From assembly GCA_007827375.1 (NCBI GenBank), contig VISH01000002.1, positions 2,257,001-2,321,000 of the forward strand: a stretch of 64,000 nucleotides of DNA. Reading direction: 5' to 3'. Shown here piece by piece: positions 35,762-43,344 of this stretch (its first letter is position 1; each line of letters begins with the position of its first letter). Position numbers and translations under genes: made by a program. The notes under the pieces were generated by a model that did no database searches, was not told the origin of the DNA, and worked only from the letters and a program-made list of their open reading frames with translations. Source of the DNA: Alteromonadaceae bacterium 2753L.S.0a.02 (lineage in GTDB: Bacteria > Pseudomonadota > Gammaproteobacteria > Pseudomonadales > Cellvibrionaceae).

Positions 35762-35845
35762 AGCTGAAGCGAGAAATCATTGAATACAGAATTGAAAGTA
35801 CTCAAGAATATTTTGTAACTTAAGAACAACAATAGTTGGTTTTCC

Positions 35846-36070
35846 TTGAGAGTAAAGTACGCTGGTCTTTTGATGTTTGTTTTTGGGGCAGGTTTGATAA
35901 TCGTTGACAACTTACATATTTTTATTTTGCCAAATTATATACTTTACATCGCAGGAATATTCTTCGTCGTCGGAATAGTTCAAGTTCGGCATTGCATTGC
36001 ACTTGGATATTTAGTGCAGCATATATGTAAAGATAGTGTCGAAAACCGCATAAAAGAGATCGAGGAATAG
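35846..36070 (+). CDS. K5: small membrane protein, 74 residues or fewer
   Basis: Cassette K5 (35756-36187) has one likely frame. It encodes two membrane segments (LLMFVFGAGLIIVD and YILYIAGIFFVVGIVQV) and a charged C-terminal tail (ENRIKEIEE). The start is unsure: TTG 35846 or ATG 35873, neither with a good ribosome site. The leader of about 90 bases is long for a cassette. No family recognised. Confidence 0.55.
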   Translation: MRVKYAGLLMFVFGAGLIIVDNLHIFILPNYILYIAGIFFVVGIVQVRHCIALGYLVQHICKDSVENRIKEIEE

Positions 36071-36076
36071 TCAGTT

Positions 36077-36193
36077 GCATAACCAAGCTATCAAGTGGAC
36101 CCACACTGCTACGCTCCGTTTTGGGGTTGGCTGCGCCAACATTACCCCAAAACTGCACTCCCGCACTGCGGGCAACTTATAGCAGCGTTAGGC
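36077..36193 (+). other. attC of K5
   Basis: R'' GCATAAC at 36077-36083; crossover G36187|T36188. The arms contain CCGTTTTGGGGTTGGC paired with GCCAACATTACCCCAAAAC-type sequence. This central stem resembles that of the type A attC sites. Confidence 0.85.
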
Positions 36194-36203
36194 ATAAAAT
36201 CAT

Positions 36204-36701
36204 ATGATCGAGTCTTATCAAAAAGCTATTCGAACCTGGTCGTTACTTAAGAGAAAGGGGTGGTTAATACCCTCGCTTAATGTTGATCCAAGCGAGATCA
36301 TTCATAATGATAGGCTACACGACCTGATATTTTCTGAATATGAAAAACGTATACAGCAAGAAAATGAAATCGCAGAGCTAGAGAGAAAGCTGGAGCTTGC
36401 TAGGGTCGCTGAAGAATCCAAGTACAATGATATTGAAAAGCGCTTATTGAATTTATTGGGTAGTATCGCGGGCTACAACGATAAAGGATGGCAGTGGTCT
36501 AATCATGACGCAGAGAAAAGACGAAGTGCGCAAGACGAGTTTGGCGCAGAGCTACAGAAATTACTGAACGAGTTCGGTGAAAGAAAATTAACAAAAAAGG
36601 CTCTTGAGTTGTTTAACTCTGACGCAGTAGTTAAAGATTGTAATGGTGAATACAAACATTCAGCTAAAGAGCTGCTAAGTAAGGGTTGTTTCTATGCGTA
36701 A
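36204..36701 (+). CDS. K6: coiled-coil hypothetical protein, 165 residues
   Basis: The frame of cassette K6 (36188-36818). Residues 43-80 form a charged helical or coiled-coil segment (YEKRIQQENEIAELERKLEL and on), followed by a helical C-terminal half with WQWSNHDAEKRRSAQDEFG. No signal peptide or membrane segment. It starts 16 bases after the crossover. I recognise no family. Confidence 0.75.
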   Translation: MIESYQKAIRTWSLLKRKGWLIPSLNVDPSEIIHNDRLHDLIFSEYEKRIQQENEIAELERKLELARVAEESKYNDIEKRLLNLLGSIAGYNDKGWQWSNHDAEKRRSAQDEFGAELQKLLNEFGERKLTKKALELFNSDAVVKDCNGEYKHSAKELLSKGCFYA

Positions 36702-36707
36702 GAAAAT

Positions 36708-36824
36708 GCCTAACAAACCGTTCAACAGCGACGCCCAACCTCCGCTTCGTTTCGCGCATGGCTATCGCCATTTTGTGCGCTCCACTACACTCACGGTCGG
36801 GCGCGCGTTAACGGGGCGTTATAC
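36708..36824 (+). other. attC of K6
   Basis: The R'' core GCCTAAC fits the consensus. Left arm GTTCAACAGCGACGCCC pairs imperfectly with the right arm before GGGGCGTTA. Crossover G36818|T36819. Confidence 0.85.
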
Positions 36825-37259
36825 AACCCATGGAATTTGTCGCTAAACGTGGTTTTATGGAAAATTATCACTGCATTTAAAGAAAGTGGTTCCGCTATTT
36901 AGGAACGAAACCGCCGCCTTCGGCCGCGAATGTTAGTGTTAAGTAGCTTCGTTCCTGGTGGGGTAAAACGGTAAAACAAAATTGCTCAAAGTTAATCGTA
37001 ACATGGAGCTTATTGCCGGTAGCAATATTGTTTTACCTCGTCGCGGTGCAAGTTCGTGGCTGGTCAGCTTCGTCCTTTGTGCTAAAGAAATAAGCCGTGC
37101 GGTAAGCTTCGGGTTTGTCGCACAATTACAGTAAAGTCAGGTTGGTTTTAGTGCAGTGCTAAGAGCAAAGTGGGTTGTCTAACCAGTTGCTCCACACTCG
37201 CCCCAACAAGTTGGGGCTGGACCTCCGCTGCTGCGCAGCTCCGGCCTGTGAGCAAAGCG
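36819..37259 (+). repeat. K7: non-coding cassette, type B (441 bp)
   Basis: Reference copy for the type B hairpins. H1: AGGAACGAA (36901-36909) with TTCGTTCCT (36948-36956). H2: GGTAAAACAAAATTGCT (36970-36986) with AGCAATATTGTTTTACC (37021-37037), 16 of 17 pairs. H3: GTGCGGTAA with TTGTCGCAC (37097-37123). No gene. The attC is the last 89 bases or so. Confidence 0.84.
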
Positions 37260-37283
37260 TTATGTGATATAGGGGGATAAACT

Positions 37284-37616
37284 ATGAGAAAAATAGTAGC
37301 GATTGTGTTGACTTTGTTAAGCTGGAGTGTGTTTTCTTCCGGAAATGAAAGTTTTCACGTGAGTTTTATTGGATGTAGACCCACCGGTATTTGCTTTATC
37401 GGTGTAACTCCATCGGCTACACAAAGTAGTTGTAGTAACGGAGCCCAACTTCGTTTCAATATTTCAGATCCAGGAGGAGACGCGATTTATTCTGCAGCAA
37501 TGGTTGCATTTACCACCGGCAAGCAAATTCGAGCAGAAGTTACTGATACTTGCTTAGATTCATTTCCATCAGTTGGCATGTTAAATGTAAATAATTTCAC
37601 TGAACTAGATCAATGA
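37284..37616 (+). CDS. K8: secreted two-cysteine family protein, 110 residues
   Basis: The frame of cassette K8 (37260-37733), led by GGGGGATAAACT. A signal peptide (IVAIVLTLLSWSVFSSG) is followed by a mature part of about 90 residues. It shares the pattern of six other cassettes here: a cysteine (SSCSNG), then a helix-like stretch ending in a GK pair (AAMVAFTTGKQIRAEV), then a second cysteine (DTCLDSF). It has two extra cysteines early on (FIGCRPTGICFIG). Presumably periplasmic or secreted. Function unknown. Confidence 0.75.
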   Translation: MRKIVAIVLTLLSWSVFSSGNESFHVSFIGCRPTGICFIGVTPSATQSSCSNGAQLRFNISDPGGDAIYSAAMVAFTTGKQIRAEVTDTCLDSFPSVGMLNVNNFTELDQ

Positions 37617-37625
37617 ATTCGGCAA

Positions 37626-37739
37626 ACATAACAAACCCAGCCAGTCGGACCTCCGTTCCGGTGTTTGCTTTTGTGCTGGCCGCTACGCTTGCACAAAAAC
37701 AAACACCTCCACTACGGCCGCTGCTGCGGGGCGTTATAC
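37626..37739 (+). other. attC of K8
   Basis: R'' ACATAAC; left arm CAGTCGGACCTCCG pairs with the right side ending CGGCCGCTGCTGCG. Crossover G37733|T37734. Confidence 0.88.
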
Positions 37740-38164
37740 CGCGTCGAGTAGGTTTTTTATCAAGTGTAGCGCGAGATGTGGAAATAGATTTTAACGAGCA
37801 TTTTGGGTATATCGGTTCGCTTAGTGAGGAGGTTTATTTGGTTTTGGCGTGTCGAAAAGGTGGTGGTACTCAATATCGAGTTTTTCGCAAGGTATGTGCC
37901 ACCGTTGCCTGGGTTTCGTCGTGTATAAAAGTGCCAAGAAACCTTTTGAAAAGTAATGTGGCTTTGTTCAGAGTCCGTTCACAACGAACATTGCCGATTT
38001 TAACTTTGGTAGCTTTGTTTGGTTTGGTATTTCACTGTGGTTTTGGCTGTGTTGCTTTATAACCAGTCGGTCAACTTGACACAGCCTGCTACGCGCCTTT
38101 TTGGGGTGGCTACGCCACTTTACCCCAAAAAACCACTCCACAAGCCGTGCAAGTTACCTCAGCG
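37734..38164 (+). repeat. K9: non-coding cassette, type A2 (431 bp)
   Basis: Shares the start TTATACCGCGTCGAG and the attC of type A, but the middle differs from A1 (TATCAAGTGTAGCGCG...). GGTGGTAC and GTGCCACC can pair. attC from 38057. With K10 it forms a two-cassette block repeated at K22-K23. Confidence 0.82.
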
Positions 38165-38592
38165 TTATACCGCGTCGAGTGGGTTTTTTAGCGAGTGCAG
38201 CGTGAAAATTAGTAAAGGGTCTTAGCGCACATTTTGGGGTTATCGGTTCGCAAGGTTTTAGGTTTTGTTGGCTCTAGCGCGTAGCAAGGTTAGTGGTACT
38301 CACTATTTAGTTTATCTCAGGGTATGTGCCACCATTGCTAGAAATTCGTAATCCATAAAAGTGCCAAGAAACCTTTGGAAAGTATAGTGGCTTCGTTCTT
38401 CATGGGTTCCCAAAGTGCGGAGTAGAATTTGAATTAGGTGGCTCTGTTCGGCGCGCTTTTGCGCAGGGAGTTAGGTAGTGTCGCTTTATAACCAATCGGT
38501 CAACTTGACACAGCCTGCTACGTGCCTTTTTGGGGTGGCTGCGCCACTGTACCCCAAAAGCCACTCCACAGGCCGTGCAAGTTACCTCGGCG
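38165..38592 (+). repeat. K10: non-coding cassette, type A1 (428 bp)
   Basis: Almost identical to K23 (44836-45263) and very close to K2 and K46. No gene. The next cassette is the Tse2-like pair. Confidence 0.82.
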
Positions 38593-38625
38593 TTATGCAA
38601 TCATTAAACATAAAGGGAATCTAAA

Positions 38626-39090
38626 ATGAGTATCACCATATTGAAAGATGTACTTATTGATAAAGGAATGATAGAAAATTACTTTGAAGGAGAGGTTCCT
38701 TCAAATTTGTGGAGAGCTTTAAAACGCAGTAGTGGAAAAGGAGTTTTTGAGTTTGTAGAAGAGCCATTTATACTATCAAATGGAAGACCGAGACCAGCCG
38801 ATATAACTATTGAAAAACGCAATGGAGAAAAGTGGGTTTTTGTCAAAGAGCGACCACGCGGTGTAAGTACATTTGATAAGCCCGGAGTTCCATCCGGAAA
38901 TGGATGGGATTATTACAAAATACCAAAGGGCACCGAACTTCCGGAAGGTTTGGCGATAGTTAAAGATAGCTACAACAATAAATTTGAAGCCACACATTAT
39001 ACTATTGCGCCCGCTTACGATATGCCTTTGAGCCAGTTTAAGTCGAAACTTTCGACGCTGGCAACGAAACTTATGAAGGAAGCTATGTAA
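38626..39090 (+). CDS. K11 gene 1: Tse2-like ADP-ribosyltransferase-fold toxin
   Basis: The 154-residue protein resembles Tse2, the cytoplasm-acting type VI effector of Pseudomonas aeruginosa. Matching blocks are RGVSTFDKPG (residues 78-87), KDSYN (113-117) and ATHYTIAPA (122-130), in the same order and spacing as in Tse2. Tse2 has a fold related to ADP-ribosylating toxins and stops growth from inside the cell. There is no signal peptide. The gene overlaps the next by one base (TAATG), as expected for a toxin with its neutraliser. The cassette spans 38593-39412, and an identical coding copy is at 51734-52198. Homology is from memory of the family, not a search. Confidence 0.78.
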   Translation: MSITILKDVLIDKGMIENYFEGEVPSNLWRALKRSSGKGVFEFVEEPFILSNGRPRPADITIEKRNGEKWVFVKERPRGVSTFDKPGVPSGNGWDYYKIPKGTELPEGLAIVKDSYNNKFEATHYTIAPAYDMPLSQFKSKLSTLATKLMKEAM

Positions 39091-39302
39091 TGAAAGTTCC
39101 AACAGCTTGGGCTCCTTTAGTCCTGTCATCAGTAAGAGACGCTATCCTTTATCAGGAAAGCTTGCTTCGAAGTGAAACAATAAGAAATCGAGAAGACTAC
39201 GAAGAACATATAGTCCAGCTTAGTGAGTTACTGGAAGTGCTAAAGGAGGAATACAGGTCTATCGAAAAGGAAGCGGGCATTCCACTAGAAAAATTATTGT
39301 AA
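39090..39302 (+). CDS. K11 gene 2: Tsi2-like antitoxin/immunity protein
   Basis: A 70-residue, acidic, all-helical protein starting inside the stop of the Tse2-like gene. Its layout resembles Tsi2: two long helices (LVLSSVRDAILYQESLLR and the acidic YEEHIVQLSELLEVLKEEY) and a C-terminal GIPLEKLL comparable to the GLPPYDRLI end of Tsi2. Its inferred role is to bind and neutralise the upstream toxin, which would make the cassette a stabilising toxin-antitoxin unit. Confidence 0.7.
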   Translation: MKVPTAWAPLVLSSVRDAILYQESLLRSETIRNREDYEEHIVQLSELLEVLKEEYRSIEKEAGIPLEKLL

Positions 39303-39304
39303 AT

Positions 39305-39418
39305 GCATAACCAAGCCAGCCAGCGGACCTCCGTTCCGGCCTTTGAATTTTGTGATTCCGCTACGCTAGCACAAAATTCAAATGCCTACACTGCGGCCCC
39401 TGCTGCGCGGCGTTAGAG
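39305..39418 (+). other. attC of K11
   Basis: R'' GCATAAC; the commonest attC class of the array, with arms GGCCTTTGAATTTTGTG and CACAAAATTCAAATGCC. Crossover G39412|T39413. Confidence 0.92.
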
Positions 39419-39440
39419 TCTTATCAACAGGGATACTACA

Positions 39441-39899
39441 ATGCCAGACATTGCAACGATTGGCGCAGCATTAAGCAGCCTGAAAACAGCAACAGAAATA
39501 GCCAAGTTTTTACGTGAAAGTGACTTATCGCTTGAGCAGGCAGAATTAAAGTTAAAGCTTGCTGAGCTCCTGGGGTCGCTAGCAGACGCAAAGATTGAGT
39601 TGGTAGAAGTACAGGAAACCTTAGCTAAAAAAGATAAACAAATTGCTGAGTTAGAAGATGCTTTCCAGAATAAGGACGCACTTGTTCGTCATTATGACGC
39701 TTATTACGCTACGGATGATAATGGCCAGCCCGCTGGTGTACCTTTCTGCTTAAGATGCTGGGAAAATGAGCACAAGAAAAGACAGCTAGTTCGTGATTCG
39801 AAAAATTTTCGTATTCGGGTTTGTACATCATGTGGCCATCAGTATGAGGGGCGGTTGGCTGGAGTTATTCAGCCACCAAAAGATGAACAACCAGGATAG
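39441..39899 (+). CDS. K12 gene 1: coiled-coil and zinc-ribbon protein, 152 residues
   Basis: The N-terminal 85 residues are helical and coiled-coil-like (LSLEQAELKLKLAELLGSL to KKDKQIAELEDAF). The C-terminal third carries two CxxC pairs (PFCLRCWE and VCTSCGHQ) about 26 residues apart, the pattern of a zinc ribbon. No signal peptide. It shares cassette K12 (39413-40267) with a WYL-like gene 11 bases downstream, so the two probably work together. Nucleic-acid or protein binding is likely but not shown. Confidence 0.75.
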   Translation: MPDIATIGAALSSLKTATEIAKFLRESDLSLEQAELKLKLAELLGSLADAKIELVEVQETLAKKDKQIAELEDAFQNKDALVRHYDAYYATDDNGQPAGVPFCLRCWENEHKKRQLVRDSKNFRIRVCTSCGHQYEGRLAGVIQPPKDEQPG

Positions 39900-39910
39900 A
39901 TCTGGAATTC

Positions 39911-40201
39911 ATGAACTCGACAGTCATACAAGCAATACAGCAAAGAAAGCTACTTGAACTCCGATATCACGGATATTCGAGAATCGTAGAACCTCACGCT
40001 TATGGTAGAGATAAGGACGGTGACGAGATCCTGCGCTGTTATCAGATATCAGGTGGAAGTGAAAGTGGCGAGCGTATCGGATGGAAACTACTCAAAATCA
40101 GAGAGGTTTTTTCTTTGCATATAATGGGTAACGAATTCACAGTGCACCCGAAATACAAGCGAAATGACAAGGCAATGGTTTATATCTTTGAGCAAATATA
40201 A
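39911..40201 (+). CDS. K12 gene 2: WYL-like domain protein, 96 residues
   Basis: A short protein that looks like a free-standing WYL-type domain: AIQQRKLLELRYHGYSRIVEPHAYG at the start, then RCYQISGG, WKLLKIREVFSLHIM and a charged end. WYL domains sense ligands in many defence-linked regulators. Here the DNA-binding part is absent. The preceding zinc-ribbon gene in the same cassette may supply partner function. This is moderate evidence from pattern only. Confidence 0.65.
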   Translation: MNSTVIQAIQQRKLLELRYHGYSRIVEPHAYGRDKDGDEILRCYQISGGSESGERIGWKLLKIREVFSLHIMGNEFTVHPKYKRNDKAMVYIFEQI

Positions 40202-40207
40202 ATCATG

Positions 40208-40273
40208 TTCTAACCAGGCCTTCCAGCGGATGCAGTCGCTGACGCGCCTGCTCCGCTGAAGGCAACGTTAGTG
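40208..40273 (+). other. attC of K12 (short)
   Basis: Only about 66 bases: CTAACCAGGCCTTCCAGCGGA pairs with TCCGCTGAAGGCAACGTTA. The short, compact attC resembles those of mobile integrons. Crossover G40267|T40268. Confidence 0.88.
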
Positions 40274-40296
40274 CTCAATATAGATAAAGAGGTATC

Positions 40297-40626
40297 ATGA
40301 AAATTAAAATCAAGCTATTTATATTCCTGTGTTTTTTTTCTTCGCAGGTCTTCTCCGCAAATGATGGTGTAATTACATCTATTGCGTTTGCGGGCGAAAA
40401 CATGTCGAGTCACCCCGATGTTGTTCAAATTCAAATCGAAGGAGGTTATGAATCTGGTGATTGCAGTAAGGTCCATGCAGCCATCCGTAAAGGCGACGAG
40501 CACTTAATTTCTGCGGCCTTATCTGCGTATGCAATGGGTAAGCCTATAAAAGTTTGGCTAAATGAGAGTGACTCATATTTCCCGTCACAAAAAAGATGTG
40601 TAATAACTATGATTACGCTTTCGTAA
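40297..40626 (+). CDS. K13: secreted two-cysteine family protein, 109 residues
   Basis: The intact counterpart of the broken gene in K1. A signal peptide (LFIFLCFFSSQVFSA) precedes about 90 residues with the shared pattern: Cys in GDCSKVHAA, a helix ending SAYAMGKPIKVW, then Cys in QKRCVITMI. An AGAGG lies upstream of the ATG. The cassette is 40268-40739, the same 472 bp as K1, with the same attC. Function unknown. Confidence 0.78.
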   Translation: MKIKIKLFIFLCFFSSQVFSANDGVITSIAFAGENMSSHPDVVQIQIEGGYESGDCSKVHAAIRKGDEHLISAALSAYAMGKPIKVWLNESDSYFPSQKRCVITMITLS

Positions 40627-40631
40627 GCTGG

Positions 40632-40745
40632 CACTAACAAAAAGTTCAACCTGACCTCCGCTGCGTCGTTTGTTTTTGTGGCTTTACGCTCACGCTACCA
40701 CAAAAACAAACAACTCCGCTGCGGCAGGTTAACTTGGCGTTATAC
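40632..40745 (+). other. attC of K13
   Basis: Same sequence as the K1 attC. Crossover G40739|T40740. Confidence 0.88.
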
Positions 40746-41179
40746 AACCCATGGAATTGGTCACTAAACGCGGTTCTTTGGGAAATTATCGTGGAATTTA
40801 AAGAAAGTGGTTCCACTATTTAGGAACGAAAACGCCGCCTTCGGCCGCGAATTTCAGGGCTAATAGCTTCGTTCCTGGTGGGTTAATACGGTAAAACAAA
40901 ATTGCTCATAGCTGCTCGCCAATTTTAGTTTCTTGCCAATAGCAATATTGTTTTACCTTACATTAGTGCGTGTTCGATACCAGTCGGCTTTGTTCCTCGG
41001 ACTAAAGCTAAAAGCCAAGCGGTAATCTAAAGGTTTACCGCTTATTTAAAGGAAATTCAGGTTGGGTGTGGTGCAGTGGTAAGAGCAAAGTGGGTTGTCT
41101 AACCAGTTGCTCCACACTCGCCCCAACAAGTTGGGGCTGGACCTCCGTTGCTACGCAACTCCGGCCTGTGAGCAAAGCG
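40740..41179 (+). repeat. K14: non-coding cassette, type B, divergent H3 (440 bp)
   Basis: Here H3 reads AAGCGGTAA with TTACCGCTT (41017-41043) instead of TGTGCGGTAA with TTATCGCACA. Both arms have changed together, so pairing is kept. H2 is also intact. No gene. This copy and K32 define a second B subtype. Confidence 0.84.
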
Positions 41180-41206
41180 TTAGAAGCCCAAGGTAATCGA
41201 GCTATT

Positions 41207-41716
41207 ATGGACGTTAAAGTTAGTTCACCTAAGAAGATTGATGCCCATCTCAGGGAGATTATTACCTATCTCGAACTGGATGAAAGCAAAGCCAATTGGA
41301 TGAAGGTAAATAAATTAAATTCCTTTGTTCCTGAAGCTACGTTTTGCCATCTTAATGTCATGGTAAAAATGGGATACGAGAAAGGTCTTCCCCAATTTGG
41401 TTGGATGTTGGCTCAAGATAAAAGTATGAACTTTTCTGAAGCTCAGTTTCACTGTGTTTGGAAGTCGCCCGAAGGGGAGCTTCAAGATATAACACCAAGA
41501 GTAGATGGCGAAAAACGCGTGCTTTTTATACCTGACGACAAAAGAGCGATTGGTTTATGTTATTACGAAAATAGGCCAGCTATATATACATTTGATAATG
41601 TTCGGTTATTGGGAAAACAGTATATAACCGAGCTGCGTAGAATAAAAATAGTTCCAGAAACAGACATGTTTGAAAAATATGGTATCGAATTCTTCTGGAA
41701 AGCTTCTAACAAATAA
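41207..41716 (+). CDS. K15: hypothetical protein, 169 residues
   Basis: The frame of cassette K15 (41180-41756). I chose ATG 41207 because the longer open frame extends into the neighbouring type B cassette. The protein has a conserved-looking core with regularly placed Cys, His and Trp: ATFCHLNVMVKMGYEKGLPQ, FGWMLAQD, EAQFHCVWKSPEGELQDITPR and RVLFIPDDKR. This resembles widespread uncharacterised bacterial proteins, possibly metal-binding. No signal peptide or membrane segment. Confidence 0.75.
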   Translation: MDVKVSSPKKIDAHLREIITYLELDESKANWMKVNKLNSFVPEATFCHLNVMVKMGYEKGLPQFGWMLAQDKSMNFSEAQFHCVWKSPEGELQDITPRVDGEKRVLFIPDDKRAIGLCYYENRPAIYTFDNVRLLGKQYITELRRIKIVPETDMFEKYGIEFFWKASNK

Positions 41717-41762
41717 AGCCAGCAGGACGCCGCAAGCGGCGCCGCTGCTTTAGGCGTTATAC
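41704..41762 (+). other. attC of K15 (short)
   Basis: About 59 bases: CTAACAAATAAAGCCAGCAGG with CGCTGCTTTAGGCGTTA around GCCGCAAGCGGC. It is the short class, close to class 1 cassette attC sites. Crossover G41756|T41757. Confidence 0.9.
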
Positions 41763-42186
41763 CGCGTCGAGTAGGTTTTAATCGTGTGTAGCGCGGAATT
41801 GTAGATATAAGTTTTAGCGAGCCTTTTGGGTTTATCGGTTCGCGAAGTTTGTAGGTTTTTTTGGCTCGAGCGCCTAGCAAGGTCAGTGGTACACACTATT
41901 GAGTTTATTTCAGGGTATGTGCCACCATTGCTAGAAATTCGTAACCGATAAAAGTGCCAAGAAACCTTTGGAATGTATTGTGGCTTCGTTCTTCATGGGT
42001 TCCCAAAGTGCGGAGTAGAATTTAAATTAGGCGGCTCCGTTCGGTGCGCTTTCGCGCAGGGAGTTAGGTGGTGTCGCTTTATAACCAGTCGGTCAACTTG
42101 ACACAGCCTGCTACGCGCCTTTTTGGAGTGGCTGCGCCACTTTACCCCAAAAAGCCACTCCACAGGCCGTGCAAGTTACCTCAGCG
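41757..42186 (+). repeat. K16: non-coding cassette, type A3 (430 bp)
   Basis: Type A with its own first 150 bases (GTAGGTTTTAATCGTGTGTAGC) and an A1-like second half. Closest to K20. No gene. Confidence 0.8.
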
Positions 42187-42207
42187 TTATGCAAATTAGG
42201 TAAGACA

Positions 42208-42546
42208 ATGAAGAATGGATTTAATTATTTATTATTAATATTGTTAGTAAGCCCGAATTCTTATGGCACCGCTGTTGATACAACAAAAATAACTCAAGTG
42301 TTATTAGGCCCAGCTTTCGACAAAAAAGTATTTCTAGTTCTGGAAACTAGGCCTGCAGTACGAGCAGAATGTAATACCAATGGTACATATACATATGTAT
42401 TTGATGGTACAACCGAAGTCGGAAAAAACCTCTTGAGTGTTTCATTGGCTGCATATGCGTCGAAAGCAAATGTTAAAATTGGGGGCTACGACACATGCAA
42501 TATGTACGGTGACGTTGAAGACCTCAGATATATTAATATTAAGTAA
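42208..42546 (+). CDS. K17: secreted two-cysteine family protein, 112 residues
   Basis: The frame of cassette K17 (42187-42655), starting at ATG 42208. A signal peptide (FNYLLLILLVSPNSYG) is followed by the family pattern: Cys in RAECNTNGT, helix SVSLAAYASKANVKI, then Cys in YDTCNMYGD and an end like YINI. It has the same architecture as K8, K13, K19, K21 and K44, with little identity. Function unknown. Confidence 0.75.
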   Translation: MKNGFNYLLLILLVSPNSYGTAVDTTKITQVLLGPAFDKKVFLVLETRPAVRAECNTNGTYTYVFDGTTEVGKNLLSVSLAAYASKANVKIGGYDTCNMYGDVEDLRYINIK

Positions 42547-42548
42547 AT

Positions 42549-42661
42549 GCATAACCAAGCCAGCCAGCGGACCTCCGTTCCGGCCTTTGAGTTTTGTGCT
42601 TGCGCTATGCTAGCACAAAATCAAAGGCCTACACTGCGGCCCCTGCTGCGCGGCGTTATGT
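42549..42661 (+). other. attC of K17
   Basis: Common class; R'' GCATAAC; arms GGCCTTTGAGTTTTGTGC and CACAAAATCAAAGGCC. Crossover G42655|T42656. Confidence 0.92.
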
Positions 42662-42667
42662 TCACAC

Positions 42668-42973
42668 ATGGAAATTGTATTTATATTAATTGTCGTATCT
42701 CAGGAGATATATGCATTTATTGCAAGCAGAGACCTTGCTAGAGAACTGCGTACATACAGCCCAGAAATATATAGTAGTTTAGGTAAGCCTGAAATATCTT
42801 ATTGGTCAAGAAAAATATCGATAAGATTGCTCATATATGTTTTTAGTGATGCAGTGAATAGTAATAATCCCAGGGTTCGAAGTCATAGTGTTTACCTACG
42901 ATGGGTATGGTTGTTTCGTCTCTTGGAGATAATTGCTTTTTTAGTGTATTTAAAATTTAATGCAAAAACATAA
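42668..42973 (+). CDS. K18: small membrane protein, 101 residues
   Basis: The frame of cassette K18 (42656-43010), starting 12 bases after the crossover. It has an N-terminal membrane segment (IVFILIVVSQEIYAFIA), a loop with SPEIYSSLGKPEISYW, and a C-terminal membrane segment (LEIIAFLVYLKF). The loop motif P-x-x-[YW]-x-x-L-G-x-P recurs in K47. The layout recalls the small UspB-like membrane proteins, but I would not assign it. The stop overlaps its attC. Confidence 0.7.
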   Translation: MEIVFILIVVSQEIYAFIASRDLARELRTYSPEIYSSLGKPEISYWSRKISIRLLIYVFSDAVNSNNPRVRSHSVYLRWVWLFRLLEIIAFLVYLKFNAKT

Positions 42974-43016
42974 CCAAGCCAGTCAGCAGGACCTCCGTTG
43001 CGGTGCGGCGTTATGC
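42968..43016 (+). other. attC of K18, apparently deleted in the centre
   Basis: It keeps the usual left arm (ACATAACCAAGCCAGTCAGC) but passes from CCGTTGCGG straight to TGCGGCGTTA, lacking the central hairpin and most of the right arm. Only about 49 bases. Crossover G43010|T43011. Confidence 0.7.
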
Positions 43017-43031
43017 AAAAGAGGAGTAATA

Positions 43032-43343
43032 GTGAAATACTTAATTAGTTTGATAATATTGTTTTCATCGGTAGAAGCAATTGCTGAAAATACACCATAT
43101 AAAACAATTGATAGAGTTCAATTTAATGCCGATTCCGGAGCATATTTTGCGTACAGCTCAACAGGATGGGAAGTCTGTAATAATACAAAGTATGTTCAGT
43201 TAAGAGGAAGTTCTACAAATATAAATATGTTTACTAGTCAAGTCCTTGCAGCTCACATGGCTCAAAAGACAGTCCAATTTAGTGGCGAGTGCACGAATGC
43301 AAATGGTTACTTCGATTCAACATATATTAAAATCAATAAATAA
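43032..43343 (+). CDS. K19: secreted two-cysteine family protein, 103 residues
   Basis: The frame of cassette K19 (43011-43452). The GTG start at 43032 follows GAGGAG at good spacing. A signal peptide (YLISLIILFSSVEAIA) precedes the family pattern: Cys in WEVCNNTKY, helix SQVLAAHMAQKTVQF, then Cys in GECTNANG and an end YIKINK. Confidence 0.74.
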   Translation: MKYLISLIILFSSVEAIAENTPYKTIDRVQFNADSGAYFAYSSTGWEVCNNTKYVQLRGSSTNINMFTSQVLAAHMAQKTVQFSGECTNANGYFDSTYIKINK

Positions 43344-43344
43344 T

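Noticed and set aside
38019..38225. 68-codon frame starting MVWYFTVVLAVL, repeated at 44690-44896
   Set aside because: It crosses a cassette boundary and translates the type A attC; it recurs only because the attC is repeated. No ribosome site.
38776..39129. 117-codon antisense frame opposite the Tse2-like toxin gene
   Set aside because: A shadow of the sense frame, present in both identical copies. Signal for the sense frame is far stronger.
41066..41206. 47-codon upstream extension of the K15 gene
   Set aside because: It starts in the preceding type B cassette and covers its attC. The gene must start after the crossover to move with the cassette.
42547..42741. Frames starting near attC with HNQASQRTSVPAFEF (also near 53292, 59174 and 61003)
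   Set aside because: These are translations of the common attC class and run into the next cassette. They are not genes.
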